Origin: Daedaleopsis sinensis
Taxonomy: Eukaryota > Basidiomycota > Agaricomycetes > Polyporales > Polyporaceae
Reading direction: 5' to 3'
Assembly (NCBI GenBank): GCA_033807695.1
Contig: CM066306.1
Span: 1,860,001 to 1,924,000 of the forward strand
DNA length: 64,000 nt
Part shown: positions 32,701 through 46,444 of the stretch, piece by piece
Position numbering within the stretch: position 1 is the stretch's first letter
Layout of the letters: each line of letters begins with the position of its first letter
Position numbers and translations under genes: made by a program
The notes under the pieces: generated by a model
The model's input: only the letters and a program-made list of their open reading frames with translations
Told to the model about the DNA's origin: nothing
The model's database searches: none

Positions 32701-33932
32701 AGCGGAATATGGCGAATATGAAGGGTGTGTTCTTTCGCATACACCGCATACACCCATTGATCTGATGGTTGTGTATAGCCAAAGGTCGGGGAGAGCGTCA
32801 TTTGCTGGCCCTTGCGAGTAAGGAACGCCTTGTCAAGATACTGGAGAAGATGCTCGACGAGGACGAATTCCTCAGCGAACACGGTATCCGGTCGTGAGTG
32901 TGCACGCGTTGTTCGCACGTATCTTGATATTGACCGTGTTGTTCAGATTGTCGAAGAAGCACAAGGACGAACCGTGGGGCATGGACGTGAACGGGCAGCG
33001 ATATGAAGTCAACTACTGGCCAGGCGACTCCAAATCTGGGATGTTTGGCGGTAATTCCAATTGGCGTGGTCCCATCTGTGAGCTGTCCGACAGTGTGTTT
33101 CACGACGATCACATGCGCTGACGAAGGCGATCCACAGGGCTTGCGGTCAACTTCATCTTGATCGAGAGTCTGCAACGATTCCATCAGTTCTACGGCGACG
33201 AAATCGAGGTGTGTGTCTTACGATTGTGGACAAGGTTTGAGTAGCCTCTCATAAAGACCCGCCCGCAGGTGGAGTGCCCGACAGGTAGCGGAGATTACAT
33301 GAACCTCGTGCAGGTCGCAGAAGAGATCCAGCACCGCATCATCCACATCTTTGGGCGAGACATGGAGGGGAAGCGCGCGACCAATGGTGGTAACGCGAAA
33401 CTCGACCATGACCCGCACTTCCGGGACTACGTGTGGTTCTACGAGGTGCGCCTGTGCATATTAGCGTCCGTTAGACAGACGGTGTTGATGTTGATATTTA
33501 CAGTTCTTCCACGCGGACGATGGGAGAGGTCTGGGAGCCTCTCATCAGACCGGCTGGTGAGCATCACACCGTTGGACTCTTGCGCTTGTCCTTGCTTACA
33601 TTCTCCAGGTCTGGGCTTGTGGCGTATCATATCCTGCAGAGCGGCGCAACATGCAGGTTGCCCAGGACGCCGAAGAGTAAGTCGGATAGGAACGTTGTTA
33701 CTTGTCAAGGTTCTGACCTACCTCGTCGTGTAGCTCCTCGCAGCCTTGCCCACCATTACTTCGACGTATGTCCTTCTCTGCCTACCATGATGACATTATC
33801 TCCTAACAATGAATGCCACAGGAAACTCTCGACGCTCAATCGGAATACGGCGACGAGACTCACTCGTTATACAGCGCGTTCAGTGCCGCAGATATGAACA
33901 CGCTCGGCGACGTTTCCCCAGACGCCTTGTGA
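29742..33932 (+). CDS. Glycoside hydrolase family 63-type glucosidase
   Basis: Seventeen exons: 29742..30116, 30177..30599, 30652..31566, 31618..31664, 31712..31897, 31949..32050, 32104..32265, 32321..32390, 32442..32724, 32779..32893, 32947..33077, 33138..33208, 33269..33445, 33504..33556, 33609..33676, 33734..33765 and 33822..33932; 1,106 residues. There is no signal peptide or membrane anchor, so it is probably cytosolic, unlike ER glucosidase I. Conserved stretches include [77 protein letters not shown] and NSNWRGPIW, which form the (alpha/alpha)6 GH63-type catalytic barrel. Substrate is an alpha-glucoside by family; the exact one is not known. The small last exons (32-111 bp) are less certain than the core. 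Confidence 0.8.
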
Positions 33933-36871
33933 GCTTTCATCTCTAGAACTTACGTAGATGAGTAGATGAGTGTGGCTGCGCCCGTCCCTCCAAGACCATA
34001 CACGAGCATGAGCATCTCTTCCACGGAATTCATTCATAGATCCATCCATTACAAACGCCTGCTGGATTGGTCAGTCTCTTCGGACAGTCTCGCCACGAGT
34101 CCTGCCTGCTGTATCACCCCTCTGTATACCTAGTAGCAAGATTGTTGTCATCAATACGAACATTCGTTTACGCATATTGTGTGCGCAGCATCTTTCATGC
34201 TGCACAAACCTGGCCGATTCGACTTGAATTTGCGACTTCTAAGTCACGGTGTTGTGAAACGGGGTGTGAAGGACGTTATCATCAAGACGATCGTGCTACA
34301 AAAGTAGAGCAAGTATCTAGTTCAAATCAGAGACTTAATGCGGGACAGTCAAGGCTAGTGCACGACTCGGCCACCTTTACTTAGCTATGTCTGGGTGGTT
34401 TCTGTGGGTCTCACACCCGCCGCTCTACCCGCTGGAACTCGTCGATCCGGACGTGACACCGAGGCTGTTGCAAATCCCACTGGTCAGACAAACTGCTTCA
34501 AGCTTGTGAACCTTGTGAAGCTCTAACTTATTGAAGGACATGACGCGGATCCGACATGATGCACAACGCTAGCGCAGTGAACCTTACCTAGGTATCAAGT
34601 GTTTCGGCTGGTGCACGTATCATGTACTGGCAGTCGCGTCGAGCGCGACTCGTAACTGTCATGATTTGCAAGCAGCAAGTACTGTATCAGTCTGCGCGTG
34701 GAGCAGTGGTTGCACCTTCGCCGCGTTCGCCGCATGCCTCGCGCCTCATGCCGGTTAACGTTCAGGCTCAGGTTCAGGTTCAGGCCGCGCAATACCGGCC
34801 ACCGGCGTGCGTATGCAATCACAGTGGTGGCTACTGGCGCACTGGCATAATCTATTTCGAGCAGACGCTGTCGGAGGATCTGACTGCCCACCCAAGGCGC
34901 ACGGGGGCCCGTCGGCGGAGAGAACGGCGTGCTGCGGTGCTGCCCGAGAATTGCGGTCGAGAATTGTGGTCCGTGGATCATCAGGATCATGCATATGCAT
35001 GCATGCATGAATTCTGATGCGACTCAGCACTACTTAGCAGCTGGCGCTCAGCGGCGACGTCACGAAGCGCGATCGCGGGCTTCGGAGAAGACGGGAAGAT
35101 GAGAAGGGGGGCGGAGCGGAGCTCGAGACGTACGTTGCGGACGTAGACGTAGACGTAGCGGCGGAACTCAGAACGTTCTTAGAATCAGAGGCGACTCGAT
35201 GCGGAGGCGAACGCTGCCAGTGCTAGCGGGCCCGGGAGCACTCAGGCTAGCCACCCGGGGAAGGCAGGAAGGCCTGAGCTGAGGAAGGCGGGGATGAGAC
35301 GGCCACTGCGGGCTACGTAACGTGCGCCCTCAGGTGTCCCCATTTGCAGCGGCGCGTGCGCGCGTGTGTATGATGACATTCAGGTGTGGCTTGACCGTAG
35401 TTTACGTTTGACCGCGGGCACGGTTCGCAATAGGTATTCATTAAGCCCCGGGGCAAGCTTGTCCGGGCCCGTGCGGCGGCCACTGCGGCGTACAGCGTGC
35501 GGCGTGTGGCCACGGAGTCCGTTCGGGCTTCATCTTGACTCTCGCCGACGTCGGGTAGGCAGGCAGACATAGGATGATCCATTTGACAGACCCTCATATA
35601 GCTATGCTCGGCAGCCGTAAGCCCGTACGCGCGCAAGTACTGCAGACCCTGCAGGCTGCATGCAGACACAGTCAGCGCCATCATGCAGATAAACCGTCCA
35701 TCCGCGCCGGGGAGAGTGACAGCACTTACGGACTACTTCCACGCCCATGCGTATCCCGCCACAGTATGCCACACAGGCACCGCGCCGATACCGCGCCGCG
35801 TCTGGGCCGTCCTCGAGCGCGACACCCTGCAGAGAGAACGTACGCGGCCGCGTACCTGCAGGGCAAAGGTTGAAGGTTGAAGGTTTAAGTTTGAAGCGTT
35901 AATGTCGTCATGTCGGGACCTGGCAACGCACGCGAGCGCGGCGCCCGGAGGAGAGGAAAGCGGATGATATTGCGGATGAATGAATAAGATATTATATTCC
36001 ATGAGAGAGAGAGAGACTCTGAGAGAGAGAGGGAGAGAGAGGGCGCGAGAGGCCAGCCTAAGCAAACGTTCGACTCTAGTAGATGATACACATGACACAT
36101 GTCAATGATAGCCTGCACAACACGATGGCGAGCCGGGGGTCTCATAAACAGACATCCCACCGCCCCGCCGCCCGTTCCCCGCGGCGCGCGCGCGCGACAA
36201 CAAGAGACAAGACTGCTGGTGCGGGAGGCCGACCACGCACGGGGGACGAGAGGGCGGAGATAATGGTACGAAGGCGTGGCGGAGCGTCGCTCATGGCCGT
36301 GGACGAGGGTGAGGTGAGGTGATTCGTGCTTGGGAGGGGGCGTTGACGACGGTGTGCGAGGGGCGGGAGGGAGCGACATACCCGGTATGGGATGGAGGGG
36401 ACCATGAAGGGATGGAAACGATAAGGAGCGGATGTAGATGTGGGAGGCCCGGAACACGCACTCGGACGCCTCGGCGGAGGCGGAGGCGCGACGCGGGATG
36501 CAGTGAGGCGGGCGTGAACTAATAATGTACGCTTGAACGACATCAAGACGCAGTATGGTAACAGAGAACGCGAACGAAACGACGGTAAGGATCGTACAGG
36601 TCATTCATGAGGGAGAGACGGGGAGTGAGAGTGAAGCCGAGAGAAGTAGTGAACGAATGTGTGCATATTGTGATGTTCAGGTCCCCATTTATAAGGATAG
36701 TACCGGATGATGTTGCGTAGCGATGGTAGGGTGGGATGACGAGGGCGGGAGGCAGACATAGGTCGTAAGCAGCAGATGTTGGAATGCAGGAGCCATGCAA
36801 GCGGGGTGGTGTGGCGGTCGACGCGGCGCAGGGCGGGAGACATGAAGGGGGTAGTCCAAAGTGACGCGAGC
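33933..36871. other. Long intergenic region, no gene recognised
   Basis: 2.9 kb between the convergent 3' ends of the GH63 and CDC24 genes. Both strands carry frames of up to 239 codons (for example 35885-36604 minus), but they are Ser/Pro/Arg/His-rich, lack domains and arise from GC-rich sequence. It includes a palindromic ATGCATATGCATGCATGCATG run near 34988-35008, CGTAGA triplets near 35140 and a GA microsatellite. No tRNA, rRNA or transposon terminus was found. Confidence 0.4.
36003..36052. repeat. GA-rich microsatellite
   Basis: Imperfect (GA)n run, GAGAGAGAGAGA..CTGAGAGAGAGAG..GGGAGAGAGAG, about 50 bp, in the 3' flank of CDC24. Confidence 0.85.
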
Positions 36872-39800
36872 TCATTGGACGTAGAGCGTAACCTGGTTGC
36901 CAGGCCGGAACGACTCGAACGCCATCTGCACGTCCTCGGTCGATCCCAGCGACACCAAGTCGCCGTCCTCGTCCTTGTACTTCACTCGCAGGGGTCCGTC
37001 GTCTCGCCGGGGGCCGCACAGTCGGATCTTCTTTCCCACCTTGTCGACAAGCTCGGCGTACTCGGTCGAGCGCGGCACCTGAATGACGAAGATGTCCTCG
37101 TGGAAGTGCACCTTGATCTTCACCGGGGGCGAGATTCTGAGCTCCTCCTTCAACGGCGGGGGCGGCATCGACGGATCCATGTGCGAGCGCATAGAGCGGC
37201 CGTTGGTCATGCCCGCTAGTGACGACTCGCTCGAGCCGTAGGGGGTGATGGGGGAACTGCTCGTGTGTGGCGAGTAGTCGGCGCTGTCGGTCGACTGGCT
37301 AGACCCGCTCCCACGCTTGCTCGATGTCAGAGACCCTTGCGTCCAGTCCGCGCGCGTCGACGTGGGAAGGGGCGGGGGGATGTGCTGCGGTGGAGGGTTG
37401 TAAGCTTGTGGCTGGCTCGCACTGCGCGAGCGCATCGGCGGGTGCATGTTCGGTGTCGCTGTGGGCATCGGACTTGCTCCTCGTGAGTCCGGCTGATCGT
37501 ACGCGTTGCGCAGACGCGTAGAGCTGAACTGGCTGCGGAGAGATGGCCGGTTGGGTGGTATGCCTGGACCGAAGCTAGCTTCTGAGCCGTACCCGCCCCC
37601 GTTCCTTGACATGATGGGACGTGCAGACGCAGGTGGCTGGTACCCGTTCATGCCTCCCGTCAACGGTGATGTTACATGCGAATGTCCGCTGTGACGCGCA
37701 CTATGAGGATACGGGTAGTCCGGGCGTCGTTGCCCTCCTATGGGTGTCCCACGACCTGATGGGGAGCTGGCGCTTGTGGGCGGGTAGTCTTCGTACTCGT
37801 CCTCCGGGTCCGCATCGAATCCATCGTGCGGAGGGTAGCCGTGCGCACTCACGGAGTATCCGGAACTGTAATGGTGAGGGACGGATGTCGAAGGGACGGA
37901 GTGCTCCTCGTTGGCGTATGGGTGCCGCATGCGGCCGTTCATCGAAGCAGTCTGTGGGACACTGTATCCGGAGCCGTTTGAGAACATGGAGCTGCGCTCC
38001 TGCGCGAACGATGAGTGTGCGGAACGCATCTGCGGGGATTGGGTGCCGCTTGCAACCTGAGCAAGACGCGAGATATTACGATCGGACGTGCGGCGGCTGG
38101 CGGTCTCCTTGATGAGGCGGTTGAGCTGATTTTCCCATTGTTTCAGCTGCTCCTCGTTGCGGCAACGGAGAGTAAAGAACTCGAGATCATCATCACCACG
38201 CCACCAGACAGCGAGGGAGTATTGCCCTAGTGGAAGACGACGGCTCAGTGCTCCGCGAGATGTAGAGATGGTGTAACAACGAACCTTGTGAAACCTTGGG
38301 GACTGCCTGGGTGACATTGTTCAGGAAGATGCGACCCTTGAGAAGAAGTGGCGTGTTCTTCTTCTTGCTTGACGAACCAGCTCCAGCGATGCCGTGAGTA
38401 GTAGACGGAGAGGATGGCTTCTTCAGGATCGAGTTGCTCTTTCCCACCTTCTTGCCGTTACCCGGCTGCGGGACGTACTCCTTGCAGCACAATATGATCT
38501 TCTCGAACAAGAAGACGTGATACTCGCGGTCAACCTCAGACTTGGTGACGCTGAAGATGTCGTCCAGCAGCAGAGCACCAAAGTTGGAGATGTGGTGGCC
38601 TTTCCAGTCCTCGACGCGGCCTTCAAGGTTCTTGACGGTCCCGTCATTCTCCGCTCGACGCTGAGCCTCGTTGATCTTATCAGTGATGCGCTTTGCGGCG
38701 GCGACGCCAGCTTCGAGCTCTTCGATATGAGGGTAGTCGGTTTTGCTGACAGCCTTCAGGAGCGACTATCAAAGCGTACATGTGAGCATGCCAATCGCGA
38801 ATCAAGGGGGCGAGTCTGGACTTACCTCCAATAGTAGCGGATATTTGCAAATCCGCTGCACTGGCTTGATTAGGAAGGCCGGAAGCTCCCCCTTCACATT
38901 GATGACATGATTAAGCGCCTGGACCCCATAACACGGTAAGCGTCAGGAGCAACCAAGGAGACGACCGTGTGCTGCAACAGCCAAGAGCAACGCTCACCAT
39001 CAGATTACCCTCCTCCTGGAGCATAATCTCGGACGCCATGGTGTAGTTGGCACAGTAGGGCTCGTACACAGCGAAGTCTTCCTCCTATTGTTCCGCAACG
39101 GGTCATTGGATTGTCGTCGGACACAATAGACACGAGCGGGGACAATCACGGTTCCATATTCAGTATCGTCTCGAGGCCGGACGGGCGGGTTCGACTCACA
39201 TTCTCGGTGAAAGGAAGACCCCATCGTTGATCGTTCCAAGGTAGTTCCGCGATGGTCTCTACCTTGATGAGGAACTTTCTCTGAAAGTTCAAGAGCTTGT
39301 TCAATCCGGGGAACAAGAGATGGAGGGTGTCGCGGTCGAGGTACTGCACTGCTTCATCGCAGTATTTCTATTGTAAACAGGAATCGTTGTTCAACCTCGG
39401 ACCGCGTGTCCGCGTAGTATGGAGAGTACGCACCTGCATGACTTCCAGGTCCTGCACATACTTGCGTTCAGTGTCGACAAGCTCCTTGATGATGTTGGCC
39501 CGCGCGCCGCCGGGCTCAACAGCAGTCGCTGCTAGAGCGTTGTCTGAGTTGAGGGACTCGGTAGATGTAAGGGCGGATGCGAGCGTCGGAGATGAGGGCG
39601 CAGACGCGAGAAAGAGGTCCTCCGGCAGTTGTTGCACAAGGTTGATGACATTGCTGACCACCTAAGCCAGCAGAGCTCCAGACAGCCCGAGATGATAAAT
39701 CACACGGGAACGCACCTTGACGAAGCCGTCCGTGGAACTACGATCCCAGAGATCCCTCACAGTGAAGCCCTCACAGTTGGATACTTGTTTGACGTTCATG

Positions 39801-40183
39801 GCGAAGAGGGCGATGGCGTGCTTCTTGGTACGCTCGTTTGTGGGGTCGAAGTTGTTAACGTCGGTGTCTATGGTAATTGGGGATGGGGGGGAGGGAAGGA
39901 GGTTGAAGAGGTAGCACAAGGGGACGCCGAGGGCGAAGACGTCCCATAGTTGAGTAACGGGGTCAGTGGACCGCCGTGAAGAGTCTGGCTGGGCTGCGAC
40001 AGAGAACCAGGCTTGGAAGTTCTGGAGGTGCATTAGCCGGGTGCGTAGGGACGAGCATTGCTGATAGAGGGATGTGGACTGGGATGCAGCCTTGTTGAGG
40101 AGGGTATTATGGGCGACAGGTGAGTCGATGTTGGGCGGTAGAGGCGCAATGAGAGACTTTTTGCGGCCTTGTGCTGTGGCCAT
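36872..40183 (-). CDS. CDC24: Cdc24, guanine nucleotide exchange factor for Cdc42
   Basis: Seven exons on the complement: 39716..40183, 39434..39661, 39200..39367, 38998..39084, 38826..38918, 38285..38765 and 36872..38226; 959 residues, frame kept. The N-terminus has the Cdc24 calponin-homology-like block (VTQLWDVFALGVPLCYLFNL, NVKQVSNCEGFTVRDLWDRS). The DH domain follows (IIKELVDTERKYVQDLEVMQ, YEPYCANYTMASEIML, LIKPVQRICKYPLLLESLLK), then a PH domain (HVFLFEKIILCCKEY ... FFTLRCRNEEQLKQWENQLN). A long Ser/Pro/Gly-rich linker precedes the C-terminal PB1 domain (KIKVHFHEDIFVIQVP ... RVKYKDEDGDLVSLGSTEDV), which in yeast binds Bem1. The protein activates Cdc42 at sites of polar growth. All domains are complete and the length is typical. 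Confidence 0.93.
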
Positions 40184-43100
40184 TGCGGGGGCGGAGAGGA
40201 GGGAGAGGGTCGGAGAAGCAGGATGGCGGTAGGAGCGTAAGGTAGAGCACGGTTGTCGAGTCGATGGGAGGGATAGAGACGGGATCCTGGCCTGTTCCTA
40301 GAAAGACGCCCGCAAGTCCTCTTCTCACAACAATCAACTCCGCATTCTGTATGCCCCTGTTTGGCTCCCATCACCGTTTCCCACTAGATCCAGATCAGAT
40401 CCCAGCCCCCGCCGCCCGCCCCGTCCGCCCGCGCCGCGCCGGCCAACGCCGCACACGACCAGCACCGACCAGTACTAGCCGCACACACCTCCTCCTCCTC
40501 CTCCTCATACTCGTTACATCTCCCGCAGATCACTCCTCCCACGTAACGTTCGGACTGTCAAGAGTCGTGCCCTGATAGATGGTCGATGTCAATTCAATGC
40601 AACTCAACAATCATGCGCATGCCCCCTCGTTCAGTGTTCACAACGCTTGCATCATATTCCTGATCCCGCACGACTGACCTCCAGCTGCCCCGTCCATCTC
40701 ACCACGAACCCTCCATCACACCTCGGGCCTCAATCCGGCGTCATCTCCCAGTCCCCCATTCCGGATGTTTTCTCCGTTCTGCACGCCCGAAGGTGCAGAC
40801 TGTCACTCATCCCATCGCTCTGGCAAGTTCCCTTCCGTCCAACACATACCGCACCCCGACTCCCCGCCGGCTTCTTTTCCAATTGATATCCACACGCTTC
40901 CTCGGCGACCTTTTCCCGCCCTCATTTCCTCCCTCTCAGCCCACATGCTGCCCCTACAGGCTACACGCACCGCCTGTGTCCCGTTTTGGTACCCGTTCAC
41001 TCAAGGTTTAGGCTCAATTCACCGGGTTGGACGCACGTCGTCCAAAGCGCGCTCTCACCGGAACCTCCCTGCGACATATGCGCGCGAACCGCCGCCCTGG
41101 GACCCACCTGCGCCCTGCGGTGCACGATGCGGACGATTGCACCTTCCAAGAACTGCCCAGGTCCACAATCCGGCAGCAGTTCACTGCAATCCGTGCGCCG
41201 TGTCGCGCCGTGTCGGCCGCAAGCAACTGCGCCGTGCAGAAGCGTTTCACGGCATGCCCGACGCACCCAGCCCCGTCCTCGGCATGCCCCAGGACGATCC
41301 TCGTGCGAGCCATCGCACGGCTCGGGTTCCGCTTCCAGATGCATAGCGCGCCGTCCCAGGGCGCACCGGCGCGCAGCGCGTGCTCACGTCCTGGTACGTA
41401 CGTCGTTCCCTGCACTAGAACCGCGGAAGGAGTGGCTGTGGCTTCGTCGTCCACGGCCCTGCGACTCGTGAGTGTCCTCGCCCACTCCCTGCGCGGTGAC
41501 ACGCTCGAGCGCAGTTTGCGGTCCCCTTGGCTACCGATTCTGGAAACTGCGTTCCGGCATGTCGAAGCTCTTATGAAGCTTTTCTGCACGATGGCGTTGA
41601 CGAGGACCCGTCGGGATGCTAGGTCTGCACGGATATCTGGCAGCTGCTGCAGCTTCGAATTCTGGGGCAATGGGTAAGTGATCACGGACCCGGCCTGCGA
41701 TACGGTAGCCTGCCCAGTCGGGCCGCCTCCGCTTCGACGCCTTCGTGGCGCGGCGGGTGCAGTGCCTAAAGCTGACACTGACACAACCCAGTCATAAGTA
41801 TGTGGTGCGCGTGAGCCCGAGGTGTGGCTTATCCTGCGGACGTCAGCATTGCGTGTGCCGTGTGCTGCTCAGTGCATGCTGGTGATGCCACCAGATAAGT
41901 TGGGATGCAGCATCAACTTTTTGGTCACACTAGCGGGCACCGGCGCTGGCCGTCGCACGGAGGTCCTCCTGCCGGAGTGCTTCTCCAGTGCTTGCAAAAA
42001 TTGAACCGTAAATTTTGAAGAGTCCCAGAAGGGGTGGGCATTGTACTCCGTGTATTCATGGGGACGGACACTTTGACGGCGTTTGCCACAAGTATCTGGA
42101 ACGTCTACGGGCGGGGCGCCATCGATTCCTTCGGGCCCCCTTGCAGAACACCTAGTATGTACGTATACTACGAACCCAGGCGCAGCGTCTGGGGTATTAT
42201 TACACATGTTGTGGAGAGACGGGATTCTGTGGTCTCGGAGTCGCTACGTTCAGCCCAGGTTCTGCAGCGGCCGCGGGTTGTCCGCACTGCAATGGAAGAT
42301 TTCCGCAATTTGGGGGGCTCAGTGTGCGGCGACAGTTTCATTTGCTCCCGTCTAGAACGACTCGAAACCTCTCGAAACCCGCCGCGGACAGCACGCACGG
42401 AAGGACGGGCGCTGCAGACCTTGCTAGGCCCGCAAGTGGCACCCGGCCACACTCTGCTCGTTCGCCATGTTCCATGTATGGCGGTGTGCTATATGGCTGA
42501 TACACTGCTACACAAACACATCTGGGCAATGCCACAGGAACGGAAGGAGGGAGCCGTCACGGTGCTAATGCAGCAGCTTGGCTCTGGGGGTTCTGCAGAT
42601 CACTTGTATCACCCCGTGTACCCCTGCATCAGATTTCGAGGGAGGGTCTGGCGTGGATAGTATATATAGATGCCTCTCGCCGGTGCCCTCCGGTGCCGTG
42701 GGCCTGGAAGTTCTTGGTTTTCGAGGGCTTCTTCAACTTCTGGGGGACCCGGCATGCAGGGGCCAGGCGCGGGGTCTGTGCATGTATATCGAGCACTGCT
42801 TCACAAATACAATGCACTATGTCTCGAGCCCATTCCACGAACGGCCAATATCACGGATGGGGTGGATGCAGTTGGGAAGGATGTCAGGAGAAGCGCATGC
42901 TGACTTCGATATCAGGATGTGCTACAATGTGGGAACGGCTGGAGCTCAGGCCTCAGGTCGTAGGCAGTATGCGTATGTTGCGGCGATGATAAACAGATAC
43001 CTCATTGCCAGTCAGACTTCTGACCAGAAGTGAGAAGTGAGTCAGACCACGGGACTGAGACCGTACTGTCGAAGAGACTTGCGCAGCGGCGGTTTATCAT

Positions 43101-46100
43101 GATAATCACCCTCGAGAACAAGGAGGAAGCCCGCGGGGAGATGGAAGGGCGTGCTTCATGACATGGAGATGCATGTTCGACCTCGGATGCGCGATGCATT
43201 CGGAGGGACGGTGTGCGCCCCGAGTCTATGGGCGACTGCACTGACGCGGGAGGAGACGAAGCCGGAGCTCATCAGGTTCCAGATGGCTTCGGCCTTTGAC
43301 TGCCACGGTGGCGGATAGACTCTGGAGCGATGTTGGCATCTATGATTGGCCTCGGCCAAGCCGTGCATCGCGGGGCGCGTACATACCAATGTTGTTCTGC
43401 AGCCGCAGACTGCAGCTGAAGCTAAGCTTGATTGCATCGCGCTGCGGGCCGTGTGCTGATTCTGAACGCTCGGGCGAGGTAGCGTACTAGCGTGGCCACA
43501 GCAGATATCAGCACGAGCTTCTGACATGGCCGTGACTGACAGACTCGGAGGACGCAGGGTGCGGAGAATCGCGGCCCCGGAGCGGGCGGGGTGCGCGCCG
43601 CTGGGTGGGTGCTGTAGAAACCTTCCTCGACTGAGCACAGCATGGTGGAAAAGCGGGAGCTGAAAGACGTCAAGGCACGCCGTCGATCGCGAGACGGCGC
43701 TCGGGACCGCCCACGGCCAACGTCCAAAGGGGAAAGGCGTCGAGGACGGAACAGATGGACGTCGTGTGGACACTGGACGGACGTCGCCGAAGGTGCGTGG
43801 TGTGCGTGCGTGGTGTGCGTGGTGTGCGTCACGCGTTTGCCTCGAATAGAGATGCCTGAATGGCAGGGATCGAGCGCGGGGGGTGCGCGGGCTGCGAAGG
43901 TGCCCGGTTGGGCTAAGCTCTACGCCGCTCGGAGATCGGACTCGGAGGTAGAATGGTCGCCGGGGATACGTACGTGCGTAGCCTAAGTACCTTATACGCA
44001 TACACAACGCTGACAGCCTGGGATGCGTGCCGAAAGGATTGGCCACTAGTTGCCATTGTGGCTTTAGAGCATAATAGGGTCCTCGCATCGCCAACCGATG
44101 TCAGCGTTGTTCGGTCGCGGGGCTCGAAGTACGTGAACAGGCTCGGTGTGCGAAGGGCGGGGAGCATGTTGAGGATTTGGGGCAAAGGTTGGCGGAGGTG
44201 CGGCACACTCCGTACTACCGGGATTGATAGCTTGACTAGGAATCTTCTTCGCTTGAAGTAGTAGCGTTCATTACGAACTGCATACTACAAATGACGTAGT
44301 GTGAGTGCGGCCATAATAAGTGTCGTACCCTAAACCGACGATGCGTTGTCTTGATCGCATGGTACGTGCGCAATGTGGGGTCAACGTGGATCATCCGCTC
44401 GAACTAGAAAAGGACCATTTCCAGATATTGAGATCCGAGTCGCGAATCCGAGTCGTGCCCGTTGTGCCGCTGGGTTTAGATACGTCGGCGCTGTAGATAG
44501 GGTGGACCTTCTCAGCAGGAGTGACCATTTAGTGCATCAGGCCCTCGCAGATTATCGAACAATGACGTTATAACATACCTCACATGAATTCGTACTGATC
44601 ATACCGAGCCCAAGGACTGACAATAACTGCCGAAGGAGATCCGTCGAGTCCCGGGTGTCGTGTTATTGAGCGGCCTGTAACTAGCAGTGCTCTACGAGAC
44701 CCTGCGGCATCGCTGGGACGAAGTTGCTTGGACGTCGACTGGTTCATAAGCACAGAATCGAGATGGTCCTTTGGCTGTTATCCAAGAGCGTGCGCGCGTC
44801 GCGTCGCTCGGCGGGGAGATGCGCTCGGGCCTAGATGAGGGCCGATGCAGACATATGCGCTGCACTGGGCAACGTGAGAGGCAGGTCGCATCTGGTTGTG
44901 TCGACTTCCCAAGACATCCATATGAGCGCGACTGTTATTCCCCACTGGACACTCACCTCTGCCGTGGGCCCCGATAGCGAGCCTGTTTGTAATAATGGCC
45001 TGTGGGTCATTTTCAGGAGCTGCGGTGAGAAATGCCGATAAGACTTATAGTCAGCCTCATGCGCTGAGTTACAACCGCTCAATGGGGCACATCACATATC
45101 ATTGATGCAGGGACATAGCCCAGACCTAGATTTGACTTGTTCGTCCTGCTGCGTCGACTCGTAACAGGCAACGTCGTGCGTAGGTAACGGACGGTGGAAC
45201 TCTGTTGCGCCAATACGGCGATGCGAGCGTTTGTCGGCGGCGGTAGGCTGTTGCGAGAAGAGAGTTGCAACGGTCAGTAGCGTCAAAGCGACCAGCGAGC
45301 TCGCGAGAACCTATAATATGAGCATCGATGCTGACGCGCCTGTTCTATGTTCGGGCAGACTGTAGTGTCTTGTACACATTGTCTCCTGACGCGTCGTGTA
45401 CGCGCCTTGTCGATGCGGAGACCCATATCGAAGTCGAATGCTTCAATTGGAGAATCGTGCGCATGAGTGCTTGTGTTGCTTCCCCGGGAGCATGGACGCT
45501 CTCGAATCTGCAGCATTGACTCCAGAAAAAGACGTCAAGGTAGTCAAGGTACGGCCGAACGGATGGTGGGAGCGTTAAGCTTTGATCTTTGGCATCCCTG
45601 GAGTCTTCGCCGGTCATCCCCGAGAGCGCTGTCTTAAACCCGGGCTGGTAACTTCGGAATATTTGTGAACGTCCTAGCAGCGTCCTAGACAATGACATCT
45701 ACCCTGAGAAGCGACTTCCATCTGCTTACCCAGATGTTGACGTTGCCCAGTCACTGGGCCGAGTGAGATATGTCTGCAGTGTAAAGTCCAACTCAGTGAA
45801 TGAACGTTGGTGTCACCATGGTGATCAAGCTTACCCGTCTGGGGTCAAACCCCTGCAACCCTACGCTCAAGCTCAGAGAAGTACTTGGGATCGACTTGAA
45901 GAGTGACTCACTCGTCGTGAGGGAGGTATTTAGGCAAGTCGAAAAGCCTTTCGGGCGTCTGACAACTACTGACTTTTGCCGAACTTCCGAATCCGACCGG
46001 CGCCGAGATACTTACTGGAACACAACCGTTTACAAACTCGCCCGCGGGAGGCATTCGGGACTCGCGATAATGGGGAAACCTGCACACGTGTACACCTTGC

Positions 46101-46444
46101 GATTTGGGTTCCATGAGGCTCTGACATACGCCCTCGAGTTGGCAGTTACCTGTATAGGCCTCCTAAATAGTGATTTTTATTAGAGCAGAATCTCTTCAAA
46201 ATATTCAAAATATGACTGAGGTTACTACTTCACTCGATGCGGATTTCTAACAAGCTTTCGAAATGATGTCTGCAGGTGGTCATCCGTTTCGTGGTAAGCC
46301 ACAGTGTGAACAACGATCGATTGCAACGAGTTGTTACTTGTAACGGCGTTGAGTAGAGCATTGAAACTCCGCGGAGGGAGAAGCAATGGAGCGCCCGAGC
46401 CCCCTGCCTCTCCTGCTCGCCCAGGACCACCGCGGGCAAGACCC
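40184..46444. other. Gene-poor 6.2-kb region
   Basis: Holds the CDC24 promoter at its left and the RAP1 promoter at its right. In between, frames of 150-312 codons occur on both strands (41014-41784 minus, 41027-41677 plus, 43156-44094 minus) but overlap each other, have Arg/Ser/Ala/His-biased composition, and lack domains or convincing splice partners. A TG-rich run (GTGTGCGTGCGTGGTGTGCG, near 43799-43835) is present. No RNA gene or complete transposon was recognised. Old, decayed mobile DNA is possible but not shown. Confidence 0.35.

Noticed and set aside
35885..36604. 239-codon minus-strand frame downstream of CDC24
   Set aside because: Low complexity (Ser/Pro/Leu, from the GA microsatellite) and no splice or domain support.
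41014..41784. Overlapping 256-codon minus and 216-codon plus frames
   Set aside because: They overlap on opposite strands, are rich in Arg/Ala/Ser and match no family; typical of GC-rich non-coding DNA.
43156..44094. 312-codon minus-strand frame
   Set aside because: Composition is Arg/Ser/Pro/His-biased with no domain, and splice partners were not found.
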